DNA of 6,283 nt from Spirochaetota bacterium (GCA_022704725.1 JAKJFV010000093.1:1-6283); one strand, 5' to 3'; shown: positions 1 through 6,283, counted from the stretch's first letter. A program made the numbers and translations. Notes: generated from the letters alone by a model not told the origin.

Positions 1-440
1 TCAGTCTTATAAGCGGACAGCGCCTAAAAAATTCCTGCTTTGATATAGGCGGAGGCAGACCAAAATTTTTGGGAAAACAGCTTAAGAAAAAGCTCTTGTT
101 TTATTTTTATCACGAAGGGGATGAATACGAGTTTAATTTTTCAAAATTCTGGGAGAAAAGTACGGTTAAATATACCTTCACTCATAACGGCGCTCTTGCT
201 CACTGGGCTGTAACTGCAGAAAATAAGAAATATTTTATAGATGTAGATGTTTATTGTAAAAAAAACGAAATGCTGTTTATAAATTATACTGCTCCTAACG
301 GATTAAAACTTCACAATAATTTATGGAACGGCGGGACCGGCTACGGCGAAATACGGCTTTATAAGAAGATTAAAAAAAATCTTGAAACTATAGAACATGC
401 CCGCATCGAGAACTGCGGCTGCGAATACGGCGAATACTAA
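1..440 (+). CDS. Tocopherol cyclase-like family protein, C-terminal part (5' end outside window)
   Basis: The frame is open from position 3 to the TAA at 438-440 with no stop, giving 145 visible residues, so this is the 3' end of a gene entering from the left. The TTG at 69 is an unconvincing start: it lacks a Shine-Dalgarno, and the conserved-looking sequence lies upstream of it. Visible landmarks (numbered from position 3) are DIGGGRPKF at 14-22, a run of beta-strand-like segments, LWNGGTGYG at 107-115, and a terminal ENCGCEYGEY at 136-145. This arrangement recalls the C-terminus of tocopherol cyclase-like proteins, a lipocalin-like beta-barrel family also found in non-photosynthetic bacteria. 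I assign it from memory of the family, not a search. Real cyclase activity is not implied; bacterial members are mostly uncharacterised. No signal peptide can be judged. The region is AT-rich (57 G/C of 180 at 121-300 by hand count). It lies 44 bases upstream of clpB on the same strand and could be cotranscribed with it. Confidence 0.6.
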   Translation, partial: SLISGQRLKNSCFDIGGGRPKFLGKQLKKKLLFYFYHEGDEYEFNFSKFWEKSTVKYTFTHNGALAHWAVTAENKKYFIDVDVYCKKNEMLFINYTAPNGLKLHNNLWNGGTGYGEIRLYKKIKKNLETIEHARIENCGCEYGEY

Positions 441-449
441 AAAACCTGC

Positions 450-478
450 TTGCTTTTATCGTGGTTTATGCGTAAATT
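450..478 (+). promoter_or_regulatory. Weak sigma70-like promoter candidate upstream of clpB
   Basis: TTGCTT (450-455) and TAAATT (473-478) are separated by 17 bases. They match the -35 consensus at 3 of 6 and the -10 consensus at 4 of 6. If used, transcription would start at about 485, on or beside the clpB ATG, which would fit the missing Shine-Dalgarno (a leaderless transcript). Matches this weak arise by chance in AT-rich DNA. The alternative is readthrough from the upstream gene, for which I see no intervening terminator. Confidence 0.2.
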
Positions 479-484
479 TATGCC

Positions 485-3100
485 ATGAACTACGATAAAT
501 TTACTTTAAAAGCACAAGATGCAATACAGGCGGCTAATTCAATAGCGCAGCAGGAAGACCACAGCGAAATAGGCACAGAACACCTTCTTCTGGCTCTGCT
601 TGAGCAGGAGGACGGTGTTGTACCGCCTCTTATTGAACGTATAGGTGTCAATCTTGACCGCTTAAAGGATCAGGTAGAGGAACTTTTAGACACCTATCCC
701 CGCGTGACAGGCGGCGCTCAGATTCATTTCTCAAATGAAGCTTCAAAAGTCATCGCAAAGGCTGAAAAGGAAACAGCCAGCCTCAAAGATGAGTATCTTT
801 CAACAGAGCACATTCTTTTAGCAATTGCCCAGTCCGACGGAAGATGCGGTGCCCTGTTAAAAAAAGAGGGGATTACCCGCGATTCAATTTTCCAGGCATT
901 AAAAGCTGTCAGGGGAAACCAGAGGGTTACCAATCAGGATCCCGAAGCTACCATGCAGGCATTGGAGAAATACTGTAAAGACCTAACAACCCTTGCAAAG
1001 CAGGAAAAAATAGATCCTGTAATAGGACGCGACGAGGAAATACGGCGTGTTATGCAGGTATTGTCGCGCAGGACAAAAAATAATCCTGTTTTAATCGGCG
1101 AGCCCGGTGTCGGAAAAACTGCCATCGTCGAAGGCCTTGCGCGCCGCATCGTTTCCGGCGACGTTCCGGACAGTTTAAAAAATAAACAGCTTCTATCGCT
1201 CGATCTCGGCTCCCTTGTTGCAGGAGCTAAATTCCGGGGGGAATTTGAAGAACGCTTAAAGAGCGTGATTCATGATGTGCAAAAATCTGAAGGAAGAATA
1301 ATTCTCTTTATAGACGAACTTCATACCCTTGTAGGGGCAGGGGCTTCAGAAGGCTCAATGGATGCATCAAACCTCTTAAAGCCGGCACTAGCGAGGGGAG
1401 AGCTTCGCGCAATAGGAGCGACAACCCTCGATGAATACCGCAAATATATTGAAAAAGATGCTGCTCTTGAGCGGCGGTTTCAACAGGTGTATTGTGCAGA
1501 ACCCTCGGTAGAAGATTCTATTGCCATCCTCCGCGGCTTAAAGGAAAAATATGAGGTGCATCATGGTGTAAGAATCCGCGATGAAGCCTTAGTTGCAGCT
1601 GCTGTGTTGTCAAACCGCTACATTACAAGCCGTTTTCTGCCGGATAAGGCCATTGACCTTGTAGATGAAGCCGCCAGCCGCTTAAAAATGGAAATTGAAA
1701 GCCAGCCGACAGAGCTCGATCAGGTAGAAAGAAAAATACTCCAGCTTACAATTGAGAAGCAGGCATTATCAAAAGAAACAGATGATGCTTCCATCGAACG
1801 TCTTACTAAACTCGAAAAGGATCTTGCAGACCTTACCTCAAAGCGCGATGCAATGAAGCTGCAGTGGGAAAATGAAAAAAAACGCATCGATGAGGGCCGT
1901 GTATTAAAGGAGCAGCTTGAACAGCTTCATCTCGATGAAATACGCTACACAAGAGAAGGAAACCTAACAAAGGCTGCAGAAATTAAATACGGTCTTATTC
2001 CCGAGCTTGAAAGAAAGCTTTCAGAGTCTACAAAGGAAGCGGAAGCAAAGATTACAAAGAAAAACATAAAAGACGGCTGTTCAGTACCGGAAGGAAGACT
2101 CCTGCGTGAAGAAGTATGTGAAGAAGATATAGCACGGGTTGTTTCCACATGGACGGGTATCCCTGTTACCAAGATGATGGCAAGCGAGATGCAGAAGTTC
2201 CTTGAACTTGAAGAGGTGCTTCATAAACGCGTTATTGGACAGGATGAGGCTGTCATTTCTGTAGCAGACGCCATACGGCGCAATAGGGCAGGTTTGTCCG
2301 ATGAAAACAAACCTCTTGGAAGCTTTTTGTTCATCGGTCCGACAGGCGTCGGAAAGACTGAGCTTGCAAAAACGCTTGCAGACTTTTTGTTCGATGATGA
2401 AAAGTCGCTCACTCGCATCGACATGAGCGAGTACATGGAAAAATTTGCGGTGAGCCGTCTCATAGGCGCTCCTCCCGGCTACGTCGGCTACGATGAGGGA
2501 GGACAGCTTACAGAGGCAGTGAGGAGAAGACCCTACAGTGTTGTTCTATTTGACGAAATAGAAAAGGCGCACCCCGATGTATTTAATGTACTCCTTCAGG
2601 TTCTCGATGACGGACGCCTGACCGATTCTCAGGGGCGTGTTATCGACTTTAAAAATACCATTATTATTATGACGAGCAACATAGGCAGCGACTTTATTCT
2701 GCAGGCTGATACAAACGATAAAATGAAGGCTCTGGAACCAAGGATTGATGAACTTTTAAAAGCTTCATTCAGACCAGAGTTCTTAAACCGCATCGATGAG
2801 GTTATTACCTTCTCGCGGCTTGAAAGATCCTGTGTTTCATCGATTGTGCGACTTCAGCTTGAACGAGCTTCTAAACGGCTTGAGTCGAGACGTGTTAAAC
2901 TCGTTGTAACAGATAAGGCTGTTGAATTCCTCTCTGAAGCAGGCTACGATCCGCTTTTCGGAGCGCGTCCCATAAAGAGGGCAATCCAGACATATTTGGA
3001 AAACCCTCTGTCAAGAGAAATACTTGCAGGAAGGTACGAGGACGGCAGCACCATCACTGTAGATCATACAGCCGGATCGGCTGCGCTCAGTTTTTCATAA
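485..3100 (+). CDS. clpB: ATP-dependent chaperone / protein disaggregase ClpB
   Basis: Cytoplasmic hexameric AAA+ disaggregase that threads aggregated proteins through its pore with DnaK/DnaJ/GrpE. It is intact at 871 residues, close to the usual ClpB length. The Clp N-terminal double repeat spans about 1-145 (TEHLLLALLE at 31-40, STEHILLAIA at 106-115). NBD1 has Walker A GEPGVGKT at 205-212, Walker B ILFIDE at 273-278 and arginine-finger residues RR at 330-331. The long charged coiled-coil middle domain, about 400-535, separates ClpB from ClpA and ClpC. NBD2 has Walker A GPTGVGKT at 618-625, Walker B VVLFDE at 686-691, pore-loop GYVG at 665-668 and sensor-2 GARP at 826-829. Pore loop 1 reads GAKFRGEFEER, with Phe250 where E. 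coli has Tyr. The ATG at 485 gives the canonical MNYDKFT start, though no Shine-Dalgarno precedes it. No CIRCE (HrcA) repeat is seen in the 44 bases upstream. It converges with the GH16 gene, 4 bases away. Confidence 0.98.
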   Translation: MNYDKFTLKAQDAIQAANSIAQQEDHSEIGTEHLLLALLEQEDGVVPPLIERIGVNLDRLKDQVEELLDTYPRVTGGAQIHFSNEASKVIAKAEKETASLKDEYLSTEHILLAIAQSDGRCGALLKKEGITRDSIFQALKAVRGNQRVTNQDPEATMQALEKYCKDLTTLAKQEKIDPVIGRDEEIRRVMQVLSRRTKNNPVLIGEPGVGKTAIVEGLARRIVSGDVPDSLKNKQLLSLDLGSLVAGAKFRGEFEERLKSVIHDVQKSEGRIILFIDELHTLVGAGASEGSMDASNLLKPALARGELRAIGATTLDEYRKYIEKDAALERRFQQVYCAEPSVEDSIAILRGLKEKYEVHHGVRIRDEALVAAAVLSNRYITSRFLPDKAIDLVDEAASRLKMEIESQPTELDQVERKILQLTIEKQALSKETDDASIERLTKLEKDLADLTSKRDAMKLQWENEKKRIDEGRVLKEQLEQLHLDEIRYTREGNLTKAAEIKYGLIPELERKLSESTKEAEAKITKKNIKDGCSVPEGRLLREEVCEEDIARVVSTWTGIPVTKMMASEMQKFLELEEVLHKRVIGQDEAVISVADAIRRNRAGLSDENKPLGSFLFIGPTGVGKTELAKTLADFLFDDEKSLTRIDMSEYMEKFAVSRLIGAPPGYVGYDEGGQLTEAVRRRPYSVVLFDEIEKAHPDVFNVLLQVLDDGRLTDSQGRVIDFKNTIIIMTSNIGSDFILQADTNDKMKALEPRIDELLKASFRPEFLNRIDEVITFSRLERSCVSSIVRLQLERASKRLESRRVKLVVTDKAVEFLSEAGYDPLFGARPIKRAIQTYLENPLSREILAGRYEDGSTITVDHTAGSAALSFS

Positions 3101-3104
3101 CAGG

Positions 3105-4535
3105 TTAAAACTCTGCCTGTGTCACACAGATATTTTTAATCCAGACATCCCCGTCTTGTTTCCCAACATTGAATTCAAGACGGGCAGATGCGTCGCTCTC
3201 ATTTTCCATGGTAAAACGGTATTTAAACTGAGTGTATTCTGTCGAGAGGGAAGGGCTGTACTGTGATGAATACATAGCCCATCCGTTATCATCATCTCCT
3301 CCGATTTTTACAGAAATAGCTCTATTGTCTTCAGCCTTTGCTTCAAAAGAAAGTATGTAGGTATAACCCTTTGCGATGCCCAGATGCTGCAGAAGCTGGA
3401 CGGAGTGAACCTCGGTTCCCTTGTGTATTATACTGATGCGGCACTCCCCGTTTTCAACAGAGGCTTGTGCCCTGCCTCCAAAATCAGAAAGAGCAAGTAA
3501 ATACCATGATCCTGATGATTTGTCCATGGTATTTGAAGAAAGAGATTCTGTGTTTAACGAGGAAAAAGACTCATCACTTACCGCATTTCCCTCATCAGTC
3601 TTTCTATACCTTTCAAACGATGCTGTATCGCGGTCCGGGACAGGCTTTGTTACAGTATGGTTATATCCGCCGGTTTTTTCATAGACACGCACATAGTCAA
3701 CAATCATCTGCGCAGGAATATCTGTATTGTCCGGCGTGCGGTGTTCGTCAAATGCTCCTCCCACAGCAAGATTTAAAAGAATGTAAAAGGGTGTATCATA
3801 GGGAGCAGGATAGGGAAAGGGTTCCTCTGCTTCCGGGGCCATGGACCACCATGATGATGTTTCGTAAAACAGGTTATTATCAACATACCACCTGATAATG
3901 CCGGGTTCCCATTCAACTGCGTAGGTATGAAACCCGGTACCGTCTTCTCCTTCCGGGAACTTATACATGCTGCCGCTGTTTTTCTGGCCCGGCCATTGTT
4001 CTCCGTAATGGAGGGTTCCATAGGTTCTATTCGGCAGGCGTCCTCTGAATTCCATAATATCAATTTCACCCGATGCGGCCCACATACCGTAGGCTGTATC
4101 AGCAGGGAGCATCCAGAATGCCGGCCATATTCCGCTGCCCCCGGGAAGCTGCATGCGCGCCTCAATTCTTCCGTAGAGCGGCGCAAAAAGAACCGTACCG
4201 TCATCTTTCATTGTTCTAATTCTGCCTGATGTATAGGGTTTCCCTTCTTTGTCTTCTTTTTTCGCTTCAATTATAAGCATTCCCTTTTCAAGTCTGATAT
4301 TTTCTTTCGTGTAGTACTGAAGCTCCTGGTTTCCCCAGCCATCAAGGCCGTATTGGCTTCCTGTTCCCAGCTGATAGTCCCACTTTTGTGTATCCAGTTT
4401 ACGGGCCGAAAATTCATCGTTCCATACGAGAGACCATCCTTCAATGTCTGCCGACGGCTGTGATGTGCATCCTGTCAAAAAAATAATAAGCATAAGTATG
4501 CATAATACCAATGCAGAACCGTTTATTTTTTTCAT
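3105..4535 (-). CDS. GH16 laminarinase-like beta-glucanase lipoprotein with C-terminal CBM4/9-like module
   Basis: Secreted endo-acting glycoside hydrolase, probably cutting beta-1,3 or mixed-linkage beta-glucans; 476 residues. Residues 1-23 form a lipoprotein signal: MKK, a hydrophobic core, then lipobox LTGC with Cys23 as the lipidation site, so it is probably anchored to a membrane and exposed outside the cytoplasm. The GH16 domain covers about 33-287: GWGNQELQYYT at 67-77, GSGIWPAFWMLP at 133-144, and catalytic GEIDIMEF at 156-163 with Glu157 as nucleophile and Glu162 as acid/base. The extra Met (E-x-D-x-M-E) is typical of laminarinase-type rather than lichenase-type members. A Ser/Thr-rich linker (about 297-342) leads to a CBM4/9-like module at about 343-476. 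I chose the ATG at 4535 because GAGGAG (4541-4546) sits 5 bases upstream and the signal peptide starts there. An ATG at 4574 would add 13 hydrophilic residues with no good ribosome site. Exact substrate is inference. Confidence 0.93.
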   Translation of the reverse strand: MKKINGSALVLCILMLIIFLTGCTSQPSADIEGWSLVWNDEFSARKLDTQKWDYQLGTGSQYGLDGWGNQELQYYTKENIRLEKGMLIIEAKKEDKEGKPYTSGRIRTMKDDGTVLFAPLYGRIEARMQLPGGSGIWPAFWMLPADTAYGMWAASGEIDIMEFRGRLPNRTYGTLHYGEQWPGQKNSGSMYKFPEGEDGTGFHTYAVEWEPGIIRWYVDNNLFYETSSWWSMAPEAEEPFPYPAPYDTPFYILLNLAVGGAFDEHRTPDNTDIPAQMIVDYVRVYEKTGGYNHTVTKPVPDRDTASFERYRKTDEGNAVSDESFSSLNTESLSSNTMDKSSGSWYLLALSDFGGRAQASVENGECRISIIHKGTEVHSVQLLQHLGIAKGYTYILSFEAKAEDNRAISVKIGGDDDNGWAMYSSQYSPSLSTEYTQFKYRFTMENESDASARLEFNVGKQDGDVWIKNICVTQAEF

Positions 4536-4540
4536 AGCGT

Positions 4541-4546
4541 CTCCTC
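4541..4546 (-). promoter_or_regulatory. Ribosome binding site of the GH16 gene
   Basis: On the minus strand this reads GAGGAG, followed by 5 bases (ACGCT) and then the ATG at 4535-4533. It decides the start in favour of 4535 over the in-frame ATG at 4574, which has only a weak GGA upstream. Confidence 0.85.
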
Positions 4547-4572
4547 TTTTAATGCATGTATCGTTACTCTCC

Positions 4573-4582
4573 ATAGTACTAT
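4573..4582. repeat. Perfect 10-base palindrome upstream of the GH16 gene
   Basis: ATAGTACTAT is its own reverse complement. It lies 37 bases upstream of the GH16 start codon, where a promoter or operator for the minus-strand gene would be expected. On the minus strand it also contains TACTAT, a 4-of-6 match to a -10 box. Symmetry does not extend past the ten bases, so it may be chance. Confidence 0.3.
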
Positions 4583-4603
4583 TCCATCGCCCTCTTCTAT
4601 AGT

Positions 4604-4662
4604 CCTTTCATTTTCGTTTTGGTTTTATTTTTTCGGCTTTTAAAGGAAGTTTTTCTTTTTTT
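4604..4662. promoter_or_regulatory. T-rich tract in the divergent intergenic region
   Basis: The plus strand here is mostly T in runs of 3 to 7 broken by single C or G bases, interrupted by TAAAGGAAG at 4641-4649. On the minus strand it is an A-rich block about 70-125 bases upstream of the GH16 start, a suitable place for an UP element or intrinsically bent DNA stimulating that promoter. No clear -35/-10 pair could be identified for either divergent gene. Confidence 0.3.
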
Positions 4663-4678
4663 AAGATTCCTTTAAGCC
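4635..4678. repeat. Interrupted 12-base-pair inverted repeat between the divergent genes
   Basis: TTAAAGGAA at 4640-4648 pairs perfectly with TTCCTTTAA at 4667-4675. GGC at 4635-4637 pairs with GCC at 4676-4678 if the two T residues at 4638-4639 bulge out. The 18-base spacer is T-rich and has a further 4-bp match (TCTT 4654-4657 with AAGA 4663-4666). It does not look like a terminator: no gene on either strand ends into it and no T-run follows the stem in either direction. A shared operator for the divergent genes, or a transcript structure, are the likelier options. Confidence 0.5.
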
Positions 4679-4701
4679 CTCATATCTATTGTAGAAGTAT
4701 A

Positions 4702-4733
4702 CGAAACGCGGAATCGATGATCCGTCTGTTTCG
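4702..4733 (+). promoter_or_regulatory. 5'-leader hairpin abutting the ribosome site of the beta-helix gene
   Basis: CGAAAC at 4702-4707 pairs with GTTTCG at 4728-4733. After a 2-base bulge (4726-4727), GCGGA at 4708-4712 pairs with TCCGT at 4721-4725 (one G-U wobble). After a bulged A at 4713, TC at 4714-4715 pairs with GA at 4719-4720, closing a GAT loop. That makes about 13 pairs. The last stem base, G4733, is the first base of the GAGGAG Shine-Dalgarno, so folding could affect ribosome access or protect the mRNA 5' end. At DNA level it could equally be an operator. Confidence 0.5.
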
Positions 4734-4738
4734 AGGAG
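4733..4738 (+). promoter_or_regulatory. Ribosome binding site of the beta-helix protein gene
   Basis: GAGGAG lies 6 bases before the ATG at 4745. It fixes the start of the right-hand gene and is the same core used by the divergent GH16 gene. Confidence 0.85.
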
Positions 4739-4744
4739 TAAGAT

Positions 4745-6283
4745 ATGAAAAGAATGTTTGTAATGTGTTTGTTGTCTGTTTGTATTTCTTTGAGCATATT
4801 CGCAAGGGGAAATACTGAGTCTGCCGGTACTATTCAGCAGGGTACAGAGGCCGTTGAAACTCAATGGAATAGAGGGGATATGCCTCACGATTTTCAAGGA
4901 GAGGGACGGATGTTCGGAGGGGGAATGATGCAGGGAGGAGCTGGAACAGCTCCTGTCAATACCTCATCTTCTAATGTTTCGACCCGTTCGATTATTGATG
5001 ACAGGTCAGACAATGTTGAGTCAGTTACGTTCAAGAGGATTGTTTCTGTAGATGTTGAAGCGAATACCAGCGATGCGGACGGGAAAGAAGTATCCGTGTC
5101 ATTTACTGAAAACGGCCTTGAAATTATCAGCTTACTCACAGAACCTGTAAAAGTCGTTTTAAGCGGTTCTATGAAAGGCACTATCAGTATAGAAAAGAGT
5201 GAAGGCGATATTGCCCTCGTTCTAAACAATCTCACGGTAACTGCGGCGGACGGGCCGGCGCTTGTGTCGAATAGTACGCATAAGACGTATGTTGTGCTTG
5301 AAAAGGGATCAAAAAATATTCTTGCGGATTCCAAAGAGCGGGATGTGAATACAAAAAAAGGTGCAGTCTACTCTAAGGGTTCTCTTATTTTTTCAGGCGG
5401 GGGTTCGTTATCAGTTGATGCCTCATATAAAAACGGAATATACAGTGATGATTATATCAGTGTAAAAAGCGGAACTATTGCTGTCTCTGTAAGCGCCCGG
5501 GATGCTGTACGAAGTATAAACGGATTTATCATGTCCGGCGGAAACCTGAGCATTACCGGAACGGGAAGCGTCACAGATGAAGAAAGCAAGGGAATTAAGG
5601 TTGACGGAGAAGAGAACGAAAACAGAGCAGGTGAAGGTTTTATTGTAATAAGCGGCGGAACCATAAACATCAGCACTGTAGGAAAAGCTGTTACAGCAGC
5701 ATGGGAAAAGGAAGAGGATGCAGAAACTGACACAACCTCGGATGATCCAAATTCCTATGTAAAAATCACAGGCGGAATTATCAGTATAAAGACAACGGGA
5801 AAACCCTATGAGTATGAAACCGAAGAAGGGGTAACTGTCAGCTGCAGTCCCGAAGGTATAGAAGCTAAAACCGATCTTATAGTATCAGGCGGAATAATTA
5901 AGGTTGAGACCGCAGATGACTGCCTTAATGCCGGTATTTCAATACAAATTGCAGGAGGCAGTCTTGAAGTTAAAAGCAGCGGAAATGATGCAATAGACTC
6001 CAATGGTGCTTTGACAATATCAGGCGGAATTATTAATGCACAGGGAGGTAGAAGCCCTGAGACAGCCTTTGACAGCGATATGTATCCGTTTACCATAACC
6101 GGCGGAACGGTTTTTGGAACAGGTGGAACCAATATGTCGTATCCGGTAGACTCGGAGAATTCTCAAAACACACTAATAATTTTCTCTACGCTGGACAATG
6201 GCAAAGAGCTCCGCATCCTTGACAGCACTAATAAAGAAATCTTTTCTGCTGATATTGCATCATGGCCCGGCAGCGCTGTAATC
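4745..6283 (+). CDS. Exported Cthe_2159-family (DUF4353) carbohydrate-binding beta-helix protein, 3' end outside window
   Basis: The frame is open for 513 codons from the ATG at 4745 to the right edge, with no stop. Residues 1-20 (MKRMFVM..., hydrophobic core, ...SIFA) look like a signal peptide cleaved near Ala20-Arg21; no lipobox is seen. A Gly/Met-rich spacer (about 43-67) follows. From about 115 the sequence fits the Cthe_2159 family: LEKGSKNILAD at 185-195, YKNGIYSDD at 228-236, SGNDAIDSNGALTISGG at 412-428 and ITGGTVFGTGGTNM at 451-464. Turn motifs of the S/T/A-G-G or SGT type recur at 217, 242, 264, 303, 342, 381, 403, 426 and 452, as expected for rungs of a parallel beta-helix. The founding member, from Clostridium thermocellum, binds cellulose and acidic sugars. 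Binding is therefore likely but the ligand is unknown; no catalytic residues are recognised. By family pattern, the end at ASWPGSAVI lies near the C-terminus of the domain. The neighbouring GH16 lipoprotein suggests a role in polysaccharide use or surface adhesion. Confidence 0.88.
   Translation, partial: MKRMFVMCLLSVCISLSIFARGNTESAGTIQQGTEAVETQWNRGDMPHDFQGEGRMFGGGMMQGGAGTAPVNTSSSNVSTRSIIDDRSDNVESVTFKRIVSVDVEANTSDADGKEVSVSFTENGLEIISLLTEPVKVVLSGSMKGTISIEKSEGDIALVLNNLTVTAADGPALVSNSTHKTYVVLEKGSKNILADSKERDVNTKKGAVYSKGSLIFSGGGSLSVDASYKNGIYSDDYISVKSGTIAVSVSARDAVRSINGFIMSGGNLSITGTGSVTDEESKGIKVDGEENENRAGEGFIVISGGTINISTVGKAVTAAWEKEEDAETDTTSDDPNSYVKITGGIISIKTTGKPYEYETEEGVTVSCSPEGIEAKTDLIVSGGIIKVETADDCLNAGISIQIAGGSLEVKSSGNDAIDSNGALTISGGIINAQGGRSPETAFDSDMYPFTITGGTVFGTGGTNMSYPVDSENSQNTLIIFSTLDNGKELRILDSTNKEIFSADIASWPGSAVI

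Noticed and set aside
69..71. TTG codon that could be taken as the start of the left-hand gene
   Set aside because: The frame is open all the way to position 3, the GGGRP-containing segment lies upstream of the TTG, and no ribosome site precedes it. The gene is better read as cut by the window edge.
442..467. AAACC / GGTTT inverted repeat after the left-hand gene
   Set aside because: It has only five pairs, a 16-base loop and no following T-run, so it is not a credible terminator.
465..483. TTTATGC direct repeat (465-471 and 477-483) before clpB
   Set aside because: Seven-base repeats in AT-rich DNA are common. It does not resemble CIRCE or another known heat-shock operator.
3071..3095. GCCG-GAT-CGGC mini-hairpin followed by TTTTT as a clpB terminator
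   Set aside because: The stem is only 4 bp and is separated from the T-run by 9 bases, all inside the coding region; too weak for an intrinsic terminator.
3089..3112. AGTTTT / AAAACT inverted repeat across the convergent stop codons as a bidirectional terminator
   Set aside because: It has six pairs, only two of them G-C, and a 12-base loop with no GC-rich core; such repeats are expected by chance in AT-rich DNA.
3421..4229. Plus-strand and alternate minus-strand frames within the GH16 gene
   Set aside because: They overlap a complete gene with intact catalytic motif and domains, and none shows a ribosome site or family resemblance.
4536..4574. Longer GH16 reading frame starting at the ATG at 4574
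   Set aside because: It would put 13 mostly hydrophilic residues ahead of a clear lipoprotein signal peptide, and it lacks the GAGGAG that correctly precedes 4535.
4661..6132. Several minus-strand reading frames of 78-146 codons opposite the beta-helix gene
   Set aside because: They lie over a continuous 513-codon frame with a ribosome site, signal peptide and recognisable family motifs. Their translations are low-complexity Ser/Pro/Leu-rich shadows.

Overview
The window reads as bacterial chromosome, most likely from a spirochaete of the Treponema type. That assignment is an inference from the general look of the ClpB protein, an LTGC-type lipobox, moderate GC with AT-rich stretches, and the gene mix. 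No rRNA or other strong taxonomic marker is present. I see no IS element, CRISPR array, tRNA, phage gene or attachment site.

Layout from left to right. Positions 1-440 (+) hold the 3' end of a gene cut by the left edge, whose C-terminus resembles the tocopherol cyclase-like lipocalin-fold family. After 44 bases comes an intact clpB (485-3100, +), a complete 871-residue disaggregase with both ATPase modules and the coiled-coil middle domain. It converges, with only 4 bases between stop codons, on a gene on the minus strand (3105-4535) for a secreted lipoprotein: an N-terminal laminarinase-type GH16 glycoside hydrolase joined by a Ser/Thr-rich linker to a CBM4/9-like carbohydrate-binding module. 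A 209-base divergent intergenic region (4536-4744) separates it from a plus-strand gene at 4745 that runs off the right edge. That gene encodes an exported parallel beta-helix protein of the Cthe_2159 (formerly DUF4353) carbohydrate-binding family. It has 513 visible codons and no stop, so it is missed if only closed reading frames are considered.

How the genes fit together. ClpB is housekeeping protein quality control (with DnaK/DnaJ/GrpE) and has no evident link to the neighbours. The two right-hand genes form a plausible functional pair: a surface beta-glucanase and an exported glycan-binding protein, divergently transcribed, each with the same GAGGAG Shine-Dalgarno core. The DNA between them carries two sizeable inverted repeats (4635-4678 and 4702-4733), the second touching the Shine-Dalgarno of the beta-helix gene, plus a perfect 10-base palindrome. 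These are the most interesting unexplained structures here. I found no convincing evidence for a wholly new system in this window.
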